Source: Blakeslea trispora (lineage: Eukaryota; Mucoromycota; Mucoromycetes; Mucorales; Choanephoraceae). Taken from it: 42,325 bases of DNA. This document shows, one piece after another, positions 21,789 to 31,410 of the stretch; within the stretch, counting starts at the first letter, position 1, and the number at the start of each line of letters is the position of its first letter. The notes under the pieces were generated by a model that was not told where the DNA came from, made no database searches, and saw nothing but the letters and a program-made list of their open reading frames with translations. The stretch is from assembly GCA_025331445.1 (NCBI GenBank), contig JAIWNE010000184.1, positions 1-42,325 on the forward strand, given 5' to 3'. The position numbers and the translations under genes were made by a program.

Positions 21789-22215
21789 TGTTGTATACAG
21801 CCTACATTCTACCCTATCTGAGTTATAATACAGACCTAAACGTGCTCACGGCTCTACAGTTATAACTGGCTATAGCTTAATTGACATCTAAACTCAGTCT
21901 AAAATAAAAGATCGGATCACACTTCATTTGTATCAAGTACACTTGGATTGAAGCACAAATAGTGAATTATGGTTTATAACAAGAGGTACTCACTCTTTAT
22001 CCATTACACCAAAAATAAGCTATTATCCATGTCACTCAGTTAAATTAAGGATTGTTACTCAGTCATCGTGAAAAGTATAAATACTAGGCACATATTTGAA
22101 ATAAACGCGGATCAGATTCATATCTATCTTTTTGGCCGTTCTGGTTCTAATCGACTTTATTTTGTCTTCACCTTTTTGTTATATTTTGTGCCTGTTATAT
22201 TCGTAGAATATAACA
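21789..22215 (+). repeat. Gypsy-1 3' LTR
   Basis: 427 bp, same sequence as 15168-15594 by eye, followed directly by the CCTTT target duplication. Confidence 0.95.
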
Positions 22216-22612
22216 CCTTTGCTTTTGACCAATCGACCTTTTGGGCAGGAGGTTCTTGATAGGGTTTTGGAGCATGAGTGGTATCGTTGCGTGCTTTGCG
22301 TTTATCAGGAGAGAAGGGATCAGGGTTAGGCTTGTCAGTTTCAGGGAATTCTTCAAACACCTCTCCACCAACAGGGTGTTCATCAGCGTTTTCGAACAGG
22401 TTAGGTGGGTGTTGATACTTGTAGGTTTCATCAAAGACTTCGCCAATATTTTCATTTTGATTTACGTTAAAAGGGTCTTGACTGGTTCAGTAGAGCTTGA
22501 TACGGTTTAACATGGCATTGGTGTATTGGATGCGACGTTCAATTTTCTTGTCATGTTCGGCTATGATCTTGTCTTGAACGACTTCATCGGATTTGAGTCC
22601 TTGTTATTGTAG
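22216..22612 (-). pseudogene. Gypsy-2 downstream ORF, N-terminal half; function unknown
   Basis: This half continues across Gypsy-1 into 15167-14687. From about 22590 the minus strand reads QGLKSDEVVQDKIIAEHDKK, then NAMLNRIKLY, an in-frame TGA (about 22494, possibly from a Trp codon), then TSQDPFNVNQNENIGEVF and an acidic, proline-rich stretch with FEENADEH-like and EEFPETDKPNPDPFSP segments. Upstream, a TAA just before QGL and a one-base shift interrupt what looks like more of the same protein (YFILLANNKFYIFLQ). An intron acceptor (TCTCTACAG, about 22716) may separate it from the integrase end. No known domain is recognised. Together the two halves give at least 290 residues. Confidence 0.5.
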
Positions 22613-22749
22613 GAAGATATAAAATTTATTGTTTGCCAGTAGAATAAAGTATTTTGTTGTAAGATAATTGTTTGAATTTATAGTTTTTGTCAAAAGGTGG
22701 AGTAATAATTGATTGCTGTAGAGAAAGATAAAACATTTTAGCAGTATGT

Positions 22750-22897
22750 TTGAGTGATTAGGTTCCATCTGACTTCAGGTTCCAGATATTTCTTTAGTCA
22801 ATTACCATGTACTCTTAACAATTTTTTATCTTCAGGATTGGGGAAATTCTTGAGATAATAAGTGCTTTTACCAAGTAGTTGATGTATAATGAAGATA
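22750..22897 (-). pseudogene. Gypsy-2 integrase C-terminal tail
   Basis: On the minus strand, removing DDE copy 1 and one TA joins TTWDG at 25809 to IFIIHQLLGKSTYYLKNF here, ending LLRVHGN, an in-frame TGA, then LKKYLEPE. This has the shape of the GPY/F module that ends Gypsy integrases. It proves that the DDE element entered an existing pol gene. Confidence 0.65.
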
Positions 22898-25806
22898 GAG
22901 TGCGTCCAGTTTGTAATCGCCAATAATTTTTTAGAGGAACTTTTGACCCATTTCGTCGCCGATTAAAATCACACCTTAAAATTTGTCTATACTGGATTTT
23001 TTTTTATTTATATGAGCTTTCTATGACTTTTGTATGTTTTAGAAAATTTTTTGACAAGCTCATTTGTCTCGATGGCATCATGACCTTGGCTATATGCTTC
23101 TATATACCGATAAGCAAGGTTTTGCCATTTTCTAATTGTCTTTGTACCATTGGTAACCTGATTGCTGTCTAGAAACTTATGGATGTTATCTTTAAGGCCC
23201 TTAAATGTGTAGTCACACTCAAGACGAGCAATACGCTTTGACTCGGCCCAGTGTCGCTCAATCCAATTGGTTTCGCAATGATACTTTGGATAGAGTGTCA
23301 TCATATGGCCATTGTTGATGATTGTTTCTTCTAGGATTGACTTTTGATTAACAAAATCATCTTGTGCCGACAGTATTTTCTCTAGACAACACTTGTCGCC
23401 AGTATGCTCATCATTACACTTTTTCAAGAGCGAACAGTCTTTTTGAATGAGCCGTCTTTCCAAAAGGATTTGGAAAGTGCCTTTAAAGTACTCAACCTAA
23501 GATTATGAGTTAAAAGTTATTGGAGAGTTGATTTTTTGTAATTGCAATAAAAACTTACGGGTCTAGGGAACTGTAGCTTTTGTACCAAAAAAGTTCTCAA
23601 AGCATTCTCTGTTCCAAAACGCTTTCTTGGCCCTACTTGAGGCTTGAGTCTTTTAAATTCAGTCTTGAATTTTCTAAAATCAATATTGCGCATGAAGTAC
23701 ATGCTTTGCATCATGGCTTGGTCTGATTCTGGATCTCTGTAGAAGCCGTCTCGAAAGCGATAAGGTGTTCTGGTTTGTATGGGATTTCCCCAGAAGACAT
23801 TCTACTCGCAAGCAAGGCATCATTGCCAAATGCACGATGATTTTGACTTTGATCAAACGCAAACAAACCAATACAGTCAGGATGCAACAACTCAAAGAGC
23901 GGAAGTACATCCTCCTTGAGTTGTGCATTGAGGTCCTCACATTTCCACCAGTTGTCTCCACCTGGATAGAAAATTGTTCTTGAGGACCTCTCTTCCCCGT
24001 TGACCAAAGCCTTCATAGTACCATGGCAAGCGCACATGAACTCTGACACCATGACAGACTTGCCCTGGCCTTTAGGCAAGATAGCCGATTCGGTAGGTAG
24101 TTGCCAGCGAGTCTTCTTTCCATCGTTGGCATAGAAGGTGCTCTCATCATGAGTGACAAGAACTACCTTCTTTTCTTCTTCTCGAAGGGTTGGTTGAACA
24201 ACCTCTTCTTCATTACCATATGGATAAAATTCCATCCTCTTCTTCCACTCCATCATCTGTCTTGCCCACTGAAGACGATATTCTTTTACATCTTGTCTTT
24301 CATGGCCATCGATGTACATAAAGTCTTTGCCAGTACTCTTATAGTCAAAGCCCCACAGTTTCAGGTATTTAGAAACTGTGGTTTGGCTCAGAGACTTAAG
24401 CTTGTTTCCTAGCTCTTCACTTATTATACCTGTGCTCAAAACATCAGGCAAAATCACCTTTCTTACATGGTCAACTAAGCCTCTTGTTGATCGCTGATTG
24501 GGCTTTGTTTCTCTTAACCAGTCAAGGCATCTCTGCTTGATGTCCTCATCTGACAACAGAGACACTCGCTTAGCGAACTTGCCTTGTCTTAAGACAGGGA
24601 TATCCCCAGTCTTAAGAAGAGCCTTAGTCCACATGCGAATACTCTTTGCGCGATAAGACTCGGATGGGGACAACCAGGTTATAGCTGCTGCTTCTTGGCT
24701 TGCCTCCATGGCACTTTTTCCATCTTTGATGCGCTTGAGGTAGGCAAGAACAGCTTGATAGCGAAAGGTATTATAATGGCCGTGCGAAGTTTGGACAACT
24801 CGAGAGTTTGCAACTGGCTTCAGCAACTCACTAAGCTTACTGATAGCACTGGAGATATCCAAGACGTCAGCTTCTTCTACTTCCTCTTCTTCTTCATCGG
24901 CTCTGACTTCAGCAGACTGTTCCTTAGAAATCTGAAAATAATCAGATATTTTTGATGAGCCTTCTGCCATCATCCTATTTTTTTGCTTTCTTTTTCTGAT
25001 CGCTCTGTCGGTCAATTGAAAAGTTCTTGCATGTTTTCTTTTCTTGTTGATTTCTGGGTTGTTGTTGTCCCATTTTAAAGTGTCATGCAAACACTTTGTA
25101 TTCTGATTTTCAATGTTGTCTAACATTTCTAATTCGATTTCTAAACTTTCTTCGCCATCACTCTCTGAGATAAATTCAAAGTCGAAACATGATTCAATAG
25201 TAGGATACTCAAAGTTACTGTTGTCTTCATAATCGAACGAAGTATCGTCAATAGAAGAGACGCCTTCATTTTCGATCTTATTGTTCTATCTTTAAATTAA
25301 ATTGCACAACTCAAAAGACACTTGATTCCATACCAATGCTTTTTCAGCTTCAACTTTTTGATTATGTCTGTCTTGGTTGAACTTTTTAAGCTTCTGAAGA
25401 TTTTTGCTAGGACGACCCATATTGAACTTTGCGAAAAAGGAACAGACAAAAGGTTCTGCTAAACAATTTTAATAGACTAGGATTCTGACTGACAATGTAG
25501 CACATACTACCATTTTAATATATCGGAGTTTGGTTGTGTAACACTAACTACTATATTATTGGTTGAAACTTATGTATGCCTATAATTAGACCTCAGAGGA
25601 ACTTTCAGGTCGAAGTGAAAAAAAATAACTCGAGATAGAGACAAGATATAAAGAAAAGGAGGCCGAGGATCGATAGAAAATTAAATTTTGAATAGATTGT
25701 CGGCCTCGCTTTTTAATTTTGTCTGCAAAAAAAATTTGCTATTTTGGTCCAAAAGTGCCAAAAATTTTCACCACCAAGTTGCGGCGATTACAAACTGGAC
25801 GCACTC
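22898..25806 (-). mobile_element. DDE copy 1: TA-targeting DNA transposon (2909 bp)
   Basis: Inverted ends GAGTGCGTCCAGTTTG plus TAATCGCC (24 bp, perfect) lie at 22898-22921 and 25783-25806, flanked by TA on both sides (22896-22897 and 25807-25808). One spliced transposase gene fills it. TA duplication and a DDE transposase fit the IS630-Tc1-mariner supergroup; the exact fungal family is not assigned. It is inserted in the integrase tail of Gypsy-2. Confidence 0.88.
23008..25420 (-). pseudogene. DDE transposase, three exons, one frameshift (copy 1)
   Basis: Cut-and-paste transposase. Exon 1 (25334-25420) starts at ATG with MGRPSKNLQKLKK, an AT-hook-like basic start. A 48-bp GTATGG...ATAG intron leads to exon 2 (23559-25285); a 62-bp GTAAGT...TTAG intron leads to exon 3 (23008-23496); all joins are phase 0. 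Exon 2 has an acidic N-terminal region, a helix-turn-helix-like middle, then VTHDESTFYANDGKKTRW (first catalytic Asp), GGDNWWKCEDLNAQL and FAFDQSQNHRAFGNDALL (second Asp). Exon 3 carries YPKYHCETNWIERHWAESK with the likely catalytic Glu. One missing base near 23765-23775, compared with copy 2, shifts the frame after SSGEI. Otherwise about 767 residues would be encoded. The exon 1 and splice calls are supported by conservation in copy 2. Confidence 0.85.
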
Positions 25807-25808
25807 TA

Positions 25809-26963
25809 CCATCCCATGTGGTTTCTATCTTTCCACTCCAGGAGGTTGATCTGTAATCTTTGTAAAGAAGAACTAAATCGTCAAGTTGAAAAGGTGGTTT
25901 CAATTCCTTTTTAGTTTGCAAAAGAACTTTGTCAATTCGTTTTATCTGATTACGTTGTGAAGTTTCAATATTCTTGACAGCGGAATTTTGAATTTGGCTA
26001 AGATACAATATTTGCTGCGATGTTCTGATGATTAGTTGGTATCCAAAGTTGGCATCTTTTGGATCGTACAAGTAGTGTAAGTTATCAAACGGAGTGGGGG
26101 GCTCGCAACCATAAAGCATAAAGAAAGGTGAATGTTTGGTAGTTTCTTGTTTGATACTGCGGTATGCGAATAATGTTGCATGTAAGTACATGTCCCAATC
26201 TTTCTTTTGATGTGGAAATCTTCTTTGTAAAACTTGATCGATCACTCGATTGAACCGTTCGACCAATCCTTGAAACTGACTGTTGTATGGCGTAATAGTT
26301 TTATGTATGATATTGAACTGTTTGCATACCTGATGAGTGATTTCAGAGACCATTGGCTTTCCATTGTCAGTATCAATCTACCTTAAGCAACCATGTTTAC
26401 AAATGATTTCTTCATAGATGAAAAGAGCAACATCTGAAGAGGTTTGAAATTGTAAGGTTCGGCCTTCAACAAATTTTGTCAAGTAATTGATTCCAACAAT
26501 GATGTATCGAGATCCAAGGCGAGAGAGGTGGAAACATGTTTGACGTCAATATCGATACGCTCAAAAGGCTTATTGGTAACTGGACTGGGTTGAGTCTTTC
26601 CGATTTTGTCTTATTTCCTTGTAACTGACATTGAGGGCATTGTCTGATGTAATCCATGATGAACCGAGACATATTATCTCAATAGTATTTGCGTGAAGTT
26701 TTGTGCAATGTATTAGAGTAGGCAAAATGTCCACCGAGAGGATGATGATGGTACACTACAATAGCATCTTGAGCTTCCTTTCTGTTAAGCACCTTTTTGA
26801 GACCGGCGTTAACTTCAGGATTGAAGCAGTAAAGTGTATCATTGTGTAGAACAATCTTATGAGCGTTTTTGTTCAGATAGGCAATTTGTTGTTTGGTAGT
26901 TCCATCAGGATACTCCAGAGTAGACAGATAATTGGTAAGTAATGCTATAGTTTCAGTTTCCAT
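25809..26963 (-). pseudogene. Gypsy-2 integrase, broken
   Basis: The HHCC finger appears as VYHHHPLGGHFAYSNTLHK (26679-26963) followed by YIRQCPQCQLQG (about 26640-26610). The core has VDTDNGKPMVSEITHQV (Asp, near 26370-26320), then TPYNSQFQGLVERFNRVID (Glu, near 26250). A HATLFAYRSIKQETTKHSPF segment and LDDLVLLYKDYRSTSWSGK follow. Stops and frame changes lie near 26679, 26460 and 26380. The last residues before DDE copy 1 are ETTWDG; the frame visible beyond 25806 is the transposon end, not integrase. Confidence 0.8.
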
Positions 26964-27360
26964 ATTTGAGTTGATAGTGTTTATAAAGTTATGATGTAAT
27001 TGATGTATTGAAGATCTTGAGAGATTTATTATAATAAGATTTGAAAGTCAAAGTTTTAGGTGCAGATATATTTTTTTTGGATTTTATTTTTCTCTATTTT
27101 TCTTTTGTCTCATATGATATTTCTAAATCTACATTTTTTTCATCGATTTTTCTGTTTTAGAATTTTTTCATTTGCGCATCATTGCTCTTTTTTTTTATAA
27201 TACTAATAATAATAAAATAATACAAATCAAATCATACAATAATAATGGTTTTGGACTTAAGCATCAACATCATATTAGAGGAGCTTTTAATGACTTCACA
27301 ATAGTTGGCCAGTCATCGACAAAGTATAACGACATTAGTGGAATTGGTCATTCTTTCATT
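26964..27360. other. Low-complexity stretch between Gypsy-2 integrase and RNase H
   Basis: T-runs and AAT repeats (about 27197-27245). No coding content is recognised; it may be eroded pol sequence or a small AT-rich insertion. Confidence 0.35.
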
Positions 27361-27860
27361 TAGTATCCTAGTCTTGATAAGAAATCAGGTCCATTTTGTG
27401 CTTTTCTTGAACGATATTTGATTTCAAGATCGAATTTAGCAATTTGTTGTAACCATCAAGCAAGTATACCAGTAGACTGTTTAGTTTTGATGAGACCTGA
27501 TATAGATGCACGATTAGATGTAACAGTAACAGTAAATTTGCTTCCTAATAAGTATAATCGGAATAGTTTCAATGACCATACGACAGCACATAATTCTAAC
27601 TTGCTAATGCCATAGTTTCTTTCTCCTTGAAGAGTTGCTCTACTAGCATATGTTACAGGGTCTTCATATTTTTGTCGTCCTTTTGAGAGAGTATACAACC
27701 AAGACCATCGATGGATGCATCACATATAATAAAGAATGATTTGTCAAAATTTGGCATAATAAGAATAGGTGCATCAAATAGCTTTTGTTTGAGTGATAAG
27801 AATGCGTCTTCAGCTTCTTTTGTCCATCCGACTTTTTCAGGTGCTTCATCTTTTGTCAAG
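27361..27860 (-). pseudogene. Gypsy-2 RNase H, broken
   Basis: Minus-strand pieces in two frames. GWTKEAEDAFLSLKQKL and FFIICDASIDGLGCILSQKD (27653-27859) contain the first catalytic Asp (CDAS). YASRATLQGERNYGISKLEL (27456-27698) contains the Glu region. KYRSRKAQNGPDFLSRLGY (about 27361-27420) is the usual end of a Gypsy RNase H module. Confidence 0.75.
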
Positions 27861-27999
27861 TTGTTAGAGGTCGAGTTGTCTTTGCAAAATTCTCTATAAA
27901 TCTTCGATAATAAAATGCAAGTGATACAAAGCTTTTGATCGGCTTCTTCTGAGTTGGACAGAGGAAAATTGGTAATTTTATCAGTAATAGTAGGATTTG

Positions 28000-28450
28000 A
28001 CCCAAGCCTTTCTTTGAGATTTCGAAATCAAGAAATGAGATTGTGCGAGCAGAGAAGTAAAATTTTCAGGGTTAAGCATTAGCCTCCTTTTTCGATACAG
28101 TCAAAAGTCTTCTGTATGCTTTTAGATGATCTTCAGTAGTGCCTGATGTATAAGTAGTAACATCGTTGAGGTAAGCTATAACACACTTGTTGAGCAAAGA
28201 ATGAAAGCAGATTTCAACCATCTTCATAAAGTCTGAGGGTGCATTTACTAATCCATTAAAAACTTCTAAATTTACATATAAAGTTTGTAAGATATCTAGA
28301 TGACGAATCTAATGGCATTTGGTGAAAACCGCTTCTTATACCTACTTGACTCCAATAATTTGCATGGCCCAAAGAGTTGAATAAACAAACGGCTACTTAT
28401 GAGTACCATATTGTAAGAGATGTAATAACAATCCTGTATGGTTAAATCAT
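28000..28450 (-). pseudogene. Gypsy-2 reverse transcriptase remnant
   Basis: Minus-strand segments FNSLGHANYWSQVGIRSGFH (about 28380-28320), GLVNAPSDFMKMVEICFHSL (about 28255-28195) and NKCVIAYLNDVTTYTSGTTE (about 28190-28135) correspond to successive Gypsy RT motifs. YLND stands where YLDD or YVDD is expected, so the active site is lost. Gag, protease and the first RT motifs are missing upstream. Confidence 0.72.
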
Positions 28451-29390
28451 AAGCAAATCGAATCAAAGCAAAGCTCAGTCTCAAAGTTTTTAACATAAAT
28501 GCTCGCTATTAATGCATCTGCTTTATCGAAAAGCGTGCGTTTAGTAAAAAAGAAAAAGAGCATGTTAAGGAGTAACGCAGCTATAGCCAGTTGTATAACA
28601 ATGAGTTTGTTCATACTCAATCAAGTCCACTTTTTCTATCTTCTATCTTCTGGATCATCTTTACCTTGGTAGAGTAATCTTCCTTTTGAATACAGCTACT
28701 GGCTTGGTTGTGGTGTTTACAATACCACACTCTTATTTCTTAATAATAATAATAAAAAGAAAAATATTCGACGCGTAAATCGGTAAATCATTAATCTTAT
28801 GAATCATGTTATGAGTCAATGATTGGATAAACCTATGAAGTAGCAAATGAATGATAATGATGACAGTGGCAGTAGTGGTAGTCATTAGCTAATAGCATCT
28901 GTCACTTTTCCAACATATGCCAATTCGACAATAAGCGATAAACAACAGCTGAGCATTCAAACATAAACTTGTTTTTCTTTGTTTGCAAGATCATAAAGCA
29001 TAGCCCCCCCCTCTAGCTTATGAGTCACCTTTTGTTACTTGCATTTCAGATCTTGAGCATTACCAAGAGGTATAATATTGATAATAGCAATGATAGCAAT
29101 AATACTGATAGTAGCACTAATACTGATAATAGCAGCAATAACAACAATAACAACGATGGAAGCGATGTCAATGATGGCAACGATAAAAAAATAAAAAATA
29201 GTTTGAAGTGATTTAATATGTGGCGTTTTATAACAGGGGTAATGTCAATGAGATTGTTAGGGGCACTCAAGCTGGCGATCTCTAATTGCTCAAGCTACAA
29301 CAACAACAAGACATTTACAGATAAGCATAATAATAAGTGAAAAACAAAAATGAAAAAATAGTGTATTTAATTTCATTGATTTCATTGTTT
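28451..29390. other. No gene seen; simple-sequence DNA
   Basis: Contains a nine-C run at about 29006-29014 and a degenerate GATAATAGCAATAACAAC-type trinucleotide tract (about 29060-29190). The small Asn/Asp/Ser-rich frame there is a product of the repeat. AGCTATAGCCAG at 28579-28590 matches a 12-mer in the Gypsy-1 LTR. Confidence 0.4.
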
Positions 29391-29475
29391 TTTAGTGTTT
29401 TCATTGATTTCATTGATTTCATTGATTTCATTGTTTTTTAGTGTTTTCATTGCTTTCATTGATTTCATTGTTTTT
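29391..29475 (+). repeat. TTTCATTGA tandem repeat
   Basis: A 9-bp unit repeated about eight times with TTTTTTAGTG interruptions. The short hydrophobic frame through it (ISLISLISL) is repeat-encoded. Confidence 0.75.
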
Positions 29476-29720
29476 GTTGATTTTATTAAATACTTTTATT
29501 GTAATCATTACTCTTCTATCTACTTCTTCTATGCTTTATTTTATTATGACTATTTACTATTGATGATGCTGATGATGCTTTATTTAAGAGATCTAATAGC
29601 CGGAAACTTTGTACTTTATTATTATGGCTATAGATCATAATGAATGAGGATTAATAAAAAAAAAAAAAAAAAAAAGGAAAAAAAAAACAAAAGAGGCCAC
29701 AGTTAGTACACATCAGGTTA

Positions 29721-29840
29721 GTAAAAGACATCAAGTTAGTAGACATTGCATGTACACGCACACAGGAATAGAAAGAAAAAAGGGGTTAGTAGACATTGCA
29801 TGTACACGCACACAGGAATAGGAAAAAAAAATGGGGTTAG
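29721..29840 (+). repeat. Direct repeat of about 59 bp, two copies and a partial third
   Basis: TTAGTAGACATTGCATGTAC followed by ACGCACACAGGAATAG occurs at about 29735 and about 29785, each followed by an A-rich run and GGGG, and then a third truncated GGGGTTAGTAG at about 29834. Confidence 0.8.
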
Positions 29841-29877
29841 TAGCGTAAGCTTGCACAGCATATTCCAATATCCTCAA

Positions 29878-30118
29878 TGATGCTGGTCCACTATAGATGC
29901 TGGTCCACTATAGATGCTGGTCCACTATAGATGCTGGTCCATAATGATGCTGGTCCATAGCAATGCTGGTCCATAGCAATGCTGGTCCACTATAGATGCT
30001 GGTACACTATAGATGCTGGTCCACAGCAATGCTGATCCACTACAGATGCTGGTCCATAGCAATGCTGGTCCATAGCAATGCTGGTCCATAGCAATGCTGG
30101 TCCACTATAGATGCTGGT
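29878..30118 (+). repeat. 16-17-bp minisatellite, about 15 units
   Basis: ATGCTGGTCCA followed by either CTATAG or TAGCA, arranged in runs of the two subtypes. Units differ by one or two bases. Confidence 0.9.
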
Positions 30119-30123
30119 TTACA

Positions 30124-31260
30124 TCTCGACCGGTATAGAAGCAACCACGTCTTGAACACCTGCAAAGAAAAGGGCATTATTAGTATCTGTAATTCAGAAA
30201 GATAGCATGATTACCCGATTCACTGCACAGCATAACACCAGGTCACCGAAAAGCATCAGAGCCAAAGACCAAAAGACCAGAGAGACCAGAGAGACCAGAG
30301 AGACCAGAGAGACCAAAAGACCAGAGAGACCAGAGAGACCAAAAGACCAGAGAGACCAGAGAGACCAAAAGACCAGAGAGACCAAAAGACTAGAGAGACC
30401 AAAAGACCGGAAAGCCAGAAAGCCAGAAAGCCAATAGAGGATAAGCCAAGTCTTGAATACCTGCAAAAAAAAAATAAAAGTTATTGTCCGTGATTTCAAG
30501 AAAGATGATATAGTCACCTAGTTTTGCCGGACAACAAAAGACGCGTCGTGGCACTTGTAAGCATCAAACCAGAAGGACCAGAGCATAAGCAGAAAATACC
30601 GAAGGACCACTTTTGTCGTGATTGCAAAGTGATTCCAAAGTGATTTCAAAGATGAGTGGAATTGCGTTTGAAACAAAAGAATAACCAGAACTAGTAAACC
30701 AGGTGCTTAGTATAACAGCTTTTAAGGAGACACAATCAAAAATATAGGTTACATACCAAGACTTGCATTCTTGTCGTGCTTGAGAGCCTGATTCCGAAGA
30801 TGAGCAAGATGGTGATCGAGAGATGAGGGTAACCAGAATTAACAAAGAAGAAAAAGAAAAAAAAGCCGTGTAGTAAAAAGCGGTATAACCAAAAGACCAT
30901 ACGATCAAAAGACCATAGCATCATAGTAACCTAGAAAGCCAGTAGAGCGCACACCGAGTCTTGAATAGCTGTATAAAAGAAAAAAGGGGTATGTCAGTAT
31001 CCGTAAGTCAAGTAAGGTAGCATAGTCACCTAGTTCTTCTGAACAACAAAAGACGCGCCGTATCACTTGTAAGCACCAGACCGGTAAACCAGAGTATAAG
31101 CGGAGCACACCAGAACAGCATTTTTGTCAGTCTTGAGTACCTGATGTTGAAGATGAGCAACATCGCTTGAGAGATGAGGACTACAGAACGAGAGAAAGGC
31201 TCTTAGTGTAACGGCTTTTAAAGAAAGACATGGTCAACAATATGCGATAGTCACCTAACA
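30124..31260 (-). other. Three paralogous exon-intron-like units on the minus strand; gene unknown
   Basis: Three minus-strand segments share a GTGACTAT or GTAATCAT donor-like start, a 50-60-bp body, a pyrimidine tract with TTTGCAG or TACAG, and then TATTCAAGACT or GTTCAAGACG. They lie at about 30149-30213, 30458-30520 and 30965-31031. The two right-hand units also share the upstream segment GACGCG(T/C)C with TTTTGTTGT. A second pair of similar segments begins with GTATGTAACC (about 30757) and GTGACTATCG (about 31257), with AAAAGC(T/C)GTTA(T/C)AC inside both. This looks like a duplicated intron-bearing transcript, coding or not. No protein family is recognised. Confidence 0.35.
30267..30432 (+). 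repeat. AGACCAGAG-type 9-bp minisatellite
   Basis: About 17 units of GAGAGACCA or AAAAGACCA, ending in AAGCCAG units. Frames on both strands stay open through it (RETRET on plus, LVSLVS on minus) only because of the repeat. Confidence 0.88.
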
Positions 31261-31267
31261 AGACGAT

Positions 31268-31316
31268 TTCTTCTTCTTCTAATTCTTCTAATTCTTCTTC
31301 TTCTTCTTCTTCTTCG
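31268..31316 (+). repeat. TTC-rich microsatellite
   Basis: TTCTTC and AATTCTTC units, about 48 bp. Confidence 0.8.
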
Positions 31317-31410
31317 GCATACGCCAGCAGTAACCACCATGAAGGATCTATAACCTATACCTATGTGCGTGTACACGTCTATTTTACCTGATGTCTACTA
31401 ATCAGACAGA

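Larger units (their letters stand above)
15168..22215 (+). mobile_element. Gypsy-1: complete chromodomain Ty3/Gypsy LTR retrotransposon (chromovirus)
   Basis: A 7048-bp element with two 427-bp LTRs that appear identical by eye (15168-15594 and 21789-22215), TGTT...AACA termini, and a perfect 5-bp target duplication CCTTT (15163-15167 and 22216-22220). One gag-pol frame begins at 15746 and ends at 21622, broken only by a nested solo LTR. A polypurine tract (21777-21785) precedes the 3' LTR. The domain order Gag, protease, RT, RNase H, integrase, chromodomain places it among chromoviruses. It is inserted in the downstream ORF of Gypsy-2. The matching LTRs mean a recent insertion. Confidence 0.95.
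13900..28450 (-). mobile_element. Gypsy-2: old, decayed Ty3/Gypsy retrotransposon with nested insertions
   Basis: On the minus strand the order is RT remnant (about 28400-28000), RNase H (about 27860-27360), integrase (26963-25809), integrase tail beyond DDE copy 1 (22897-22750), an extra ORF (22612-22216 continued at 15167-14687), and a putative 3' LTR (14605-13900). This RT-RNH-IN order is that of Ty3/Gypsy. Gag and protease are not recognisable, and no 5' LTR is found. Removing DDE copy 1 and Gypsy-1 rejoins coding frames precisely at their target duplications, which shows that both entered this element later. Confidence 0.75.
29700..31410. mobile_element. Inverted-repeat-bounded 1.7-kb block, unclassified
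   Basis: The left edge has GTTAGTACACATCAGGT (about 29701) and TGTACACGCACACAGGAATAG (about 29745-29766). The right edge, read inverted from about 31402, has ATTAGTAGACATCAGGT and TGTACACGCACATAGGTATAG in the same order. The enclosed DNA holds two minisatellites and three intron-like paralogous units but no recognised protein. It may be a non-autonomous DNA transposon that captured sequence, or simply a repeat-rich locus. No target duplication is evident. Confidence 0.4.

Noticed and set aside
25739..25806. C-terminal extension of the Gypsy-2 integrase (RVRPVCNRRNLVVKIF)
   Set aside because: This is the inverted end of DDE copy 1 read through; the true continuation is beyond the transposon at 22897.
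28430..28600. 5' LTR of Gypsy-2 starting TGTTATACAACT on the minus strand
   Set aside because: Its sequence does not match the putative 3' LTR at 13900-14605 and no flanking duplication was found.
29878..30118. CRISPR array
   Set aside because: Units are contiguous 16-17-bp tandem repeats without spacers, in a eukaryotic context.
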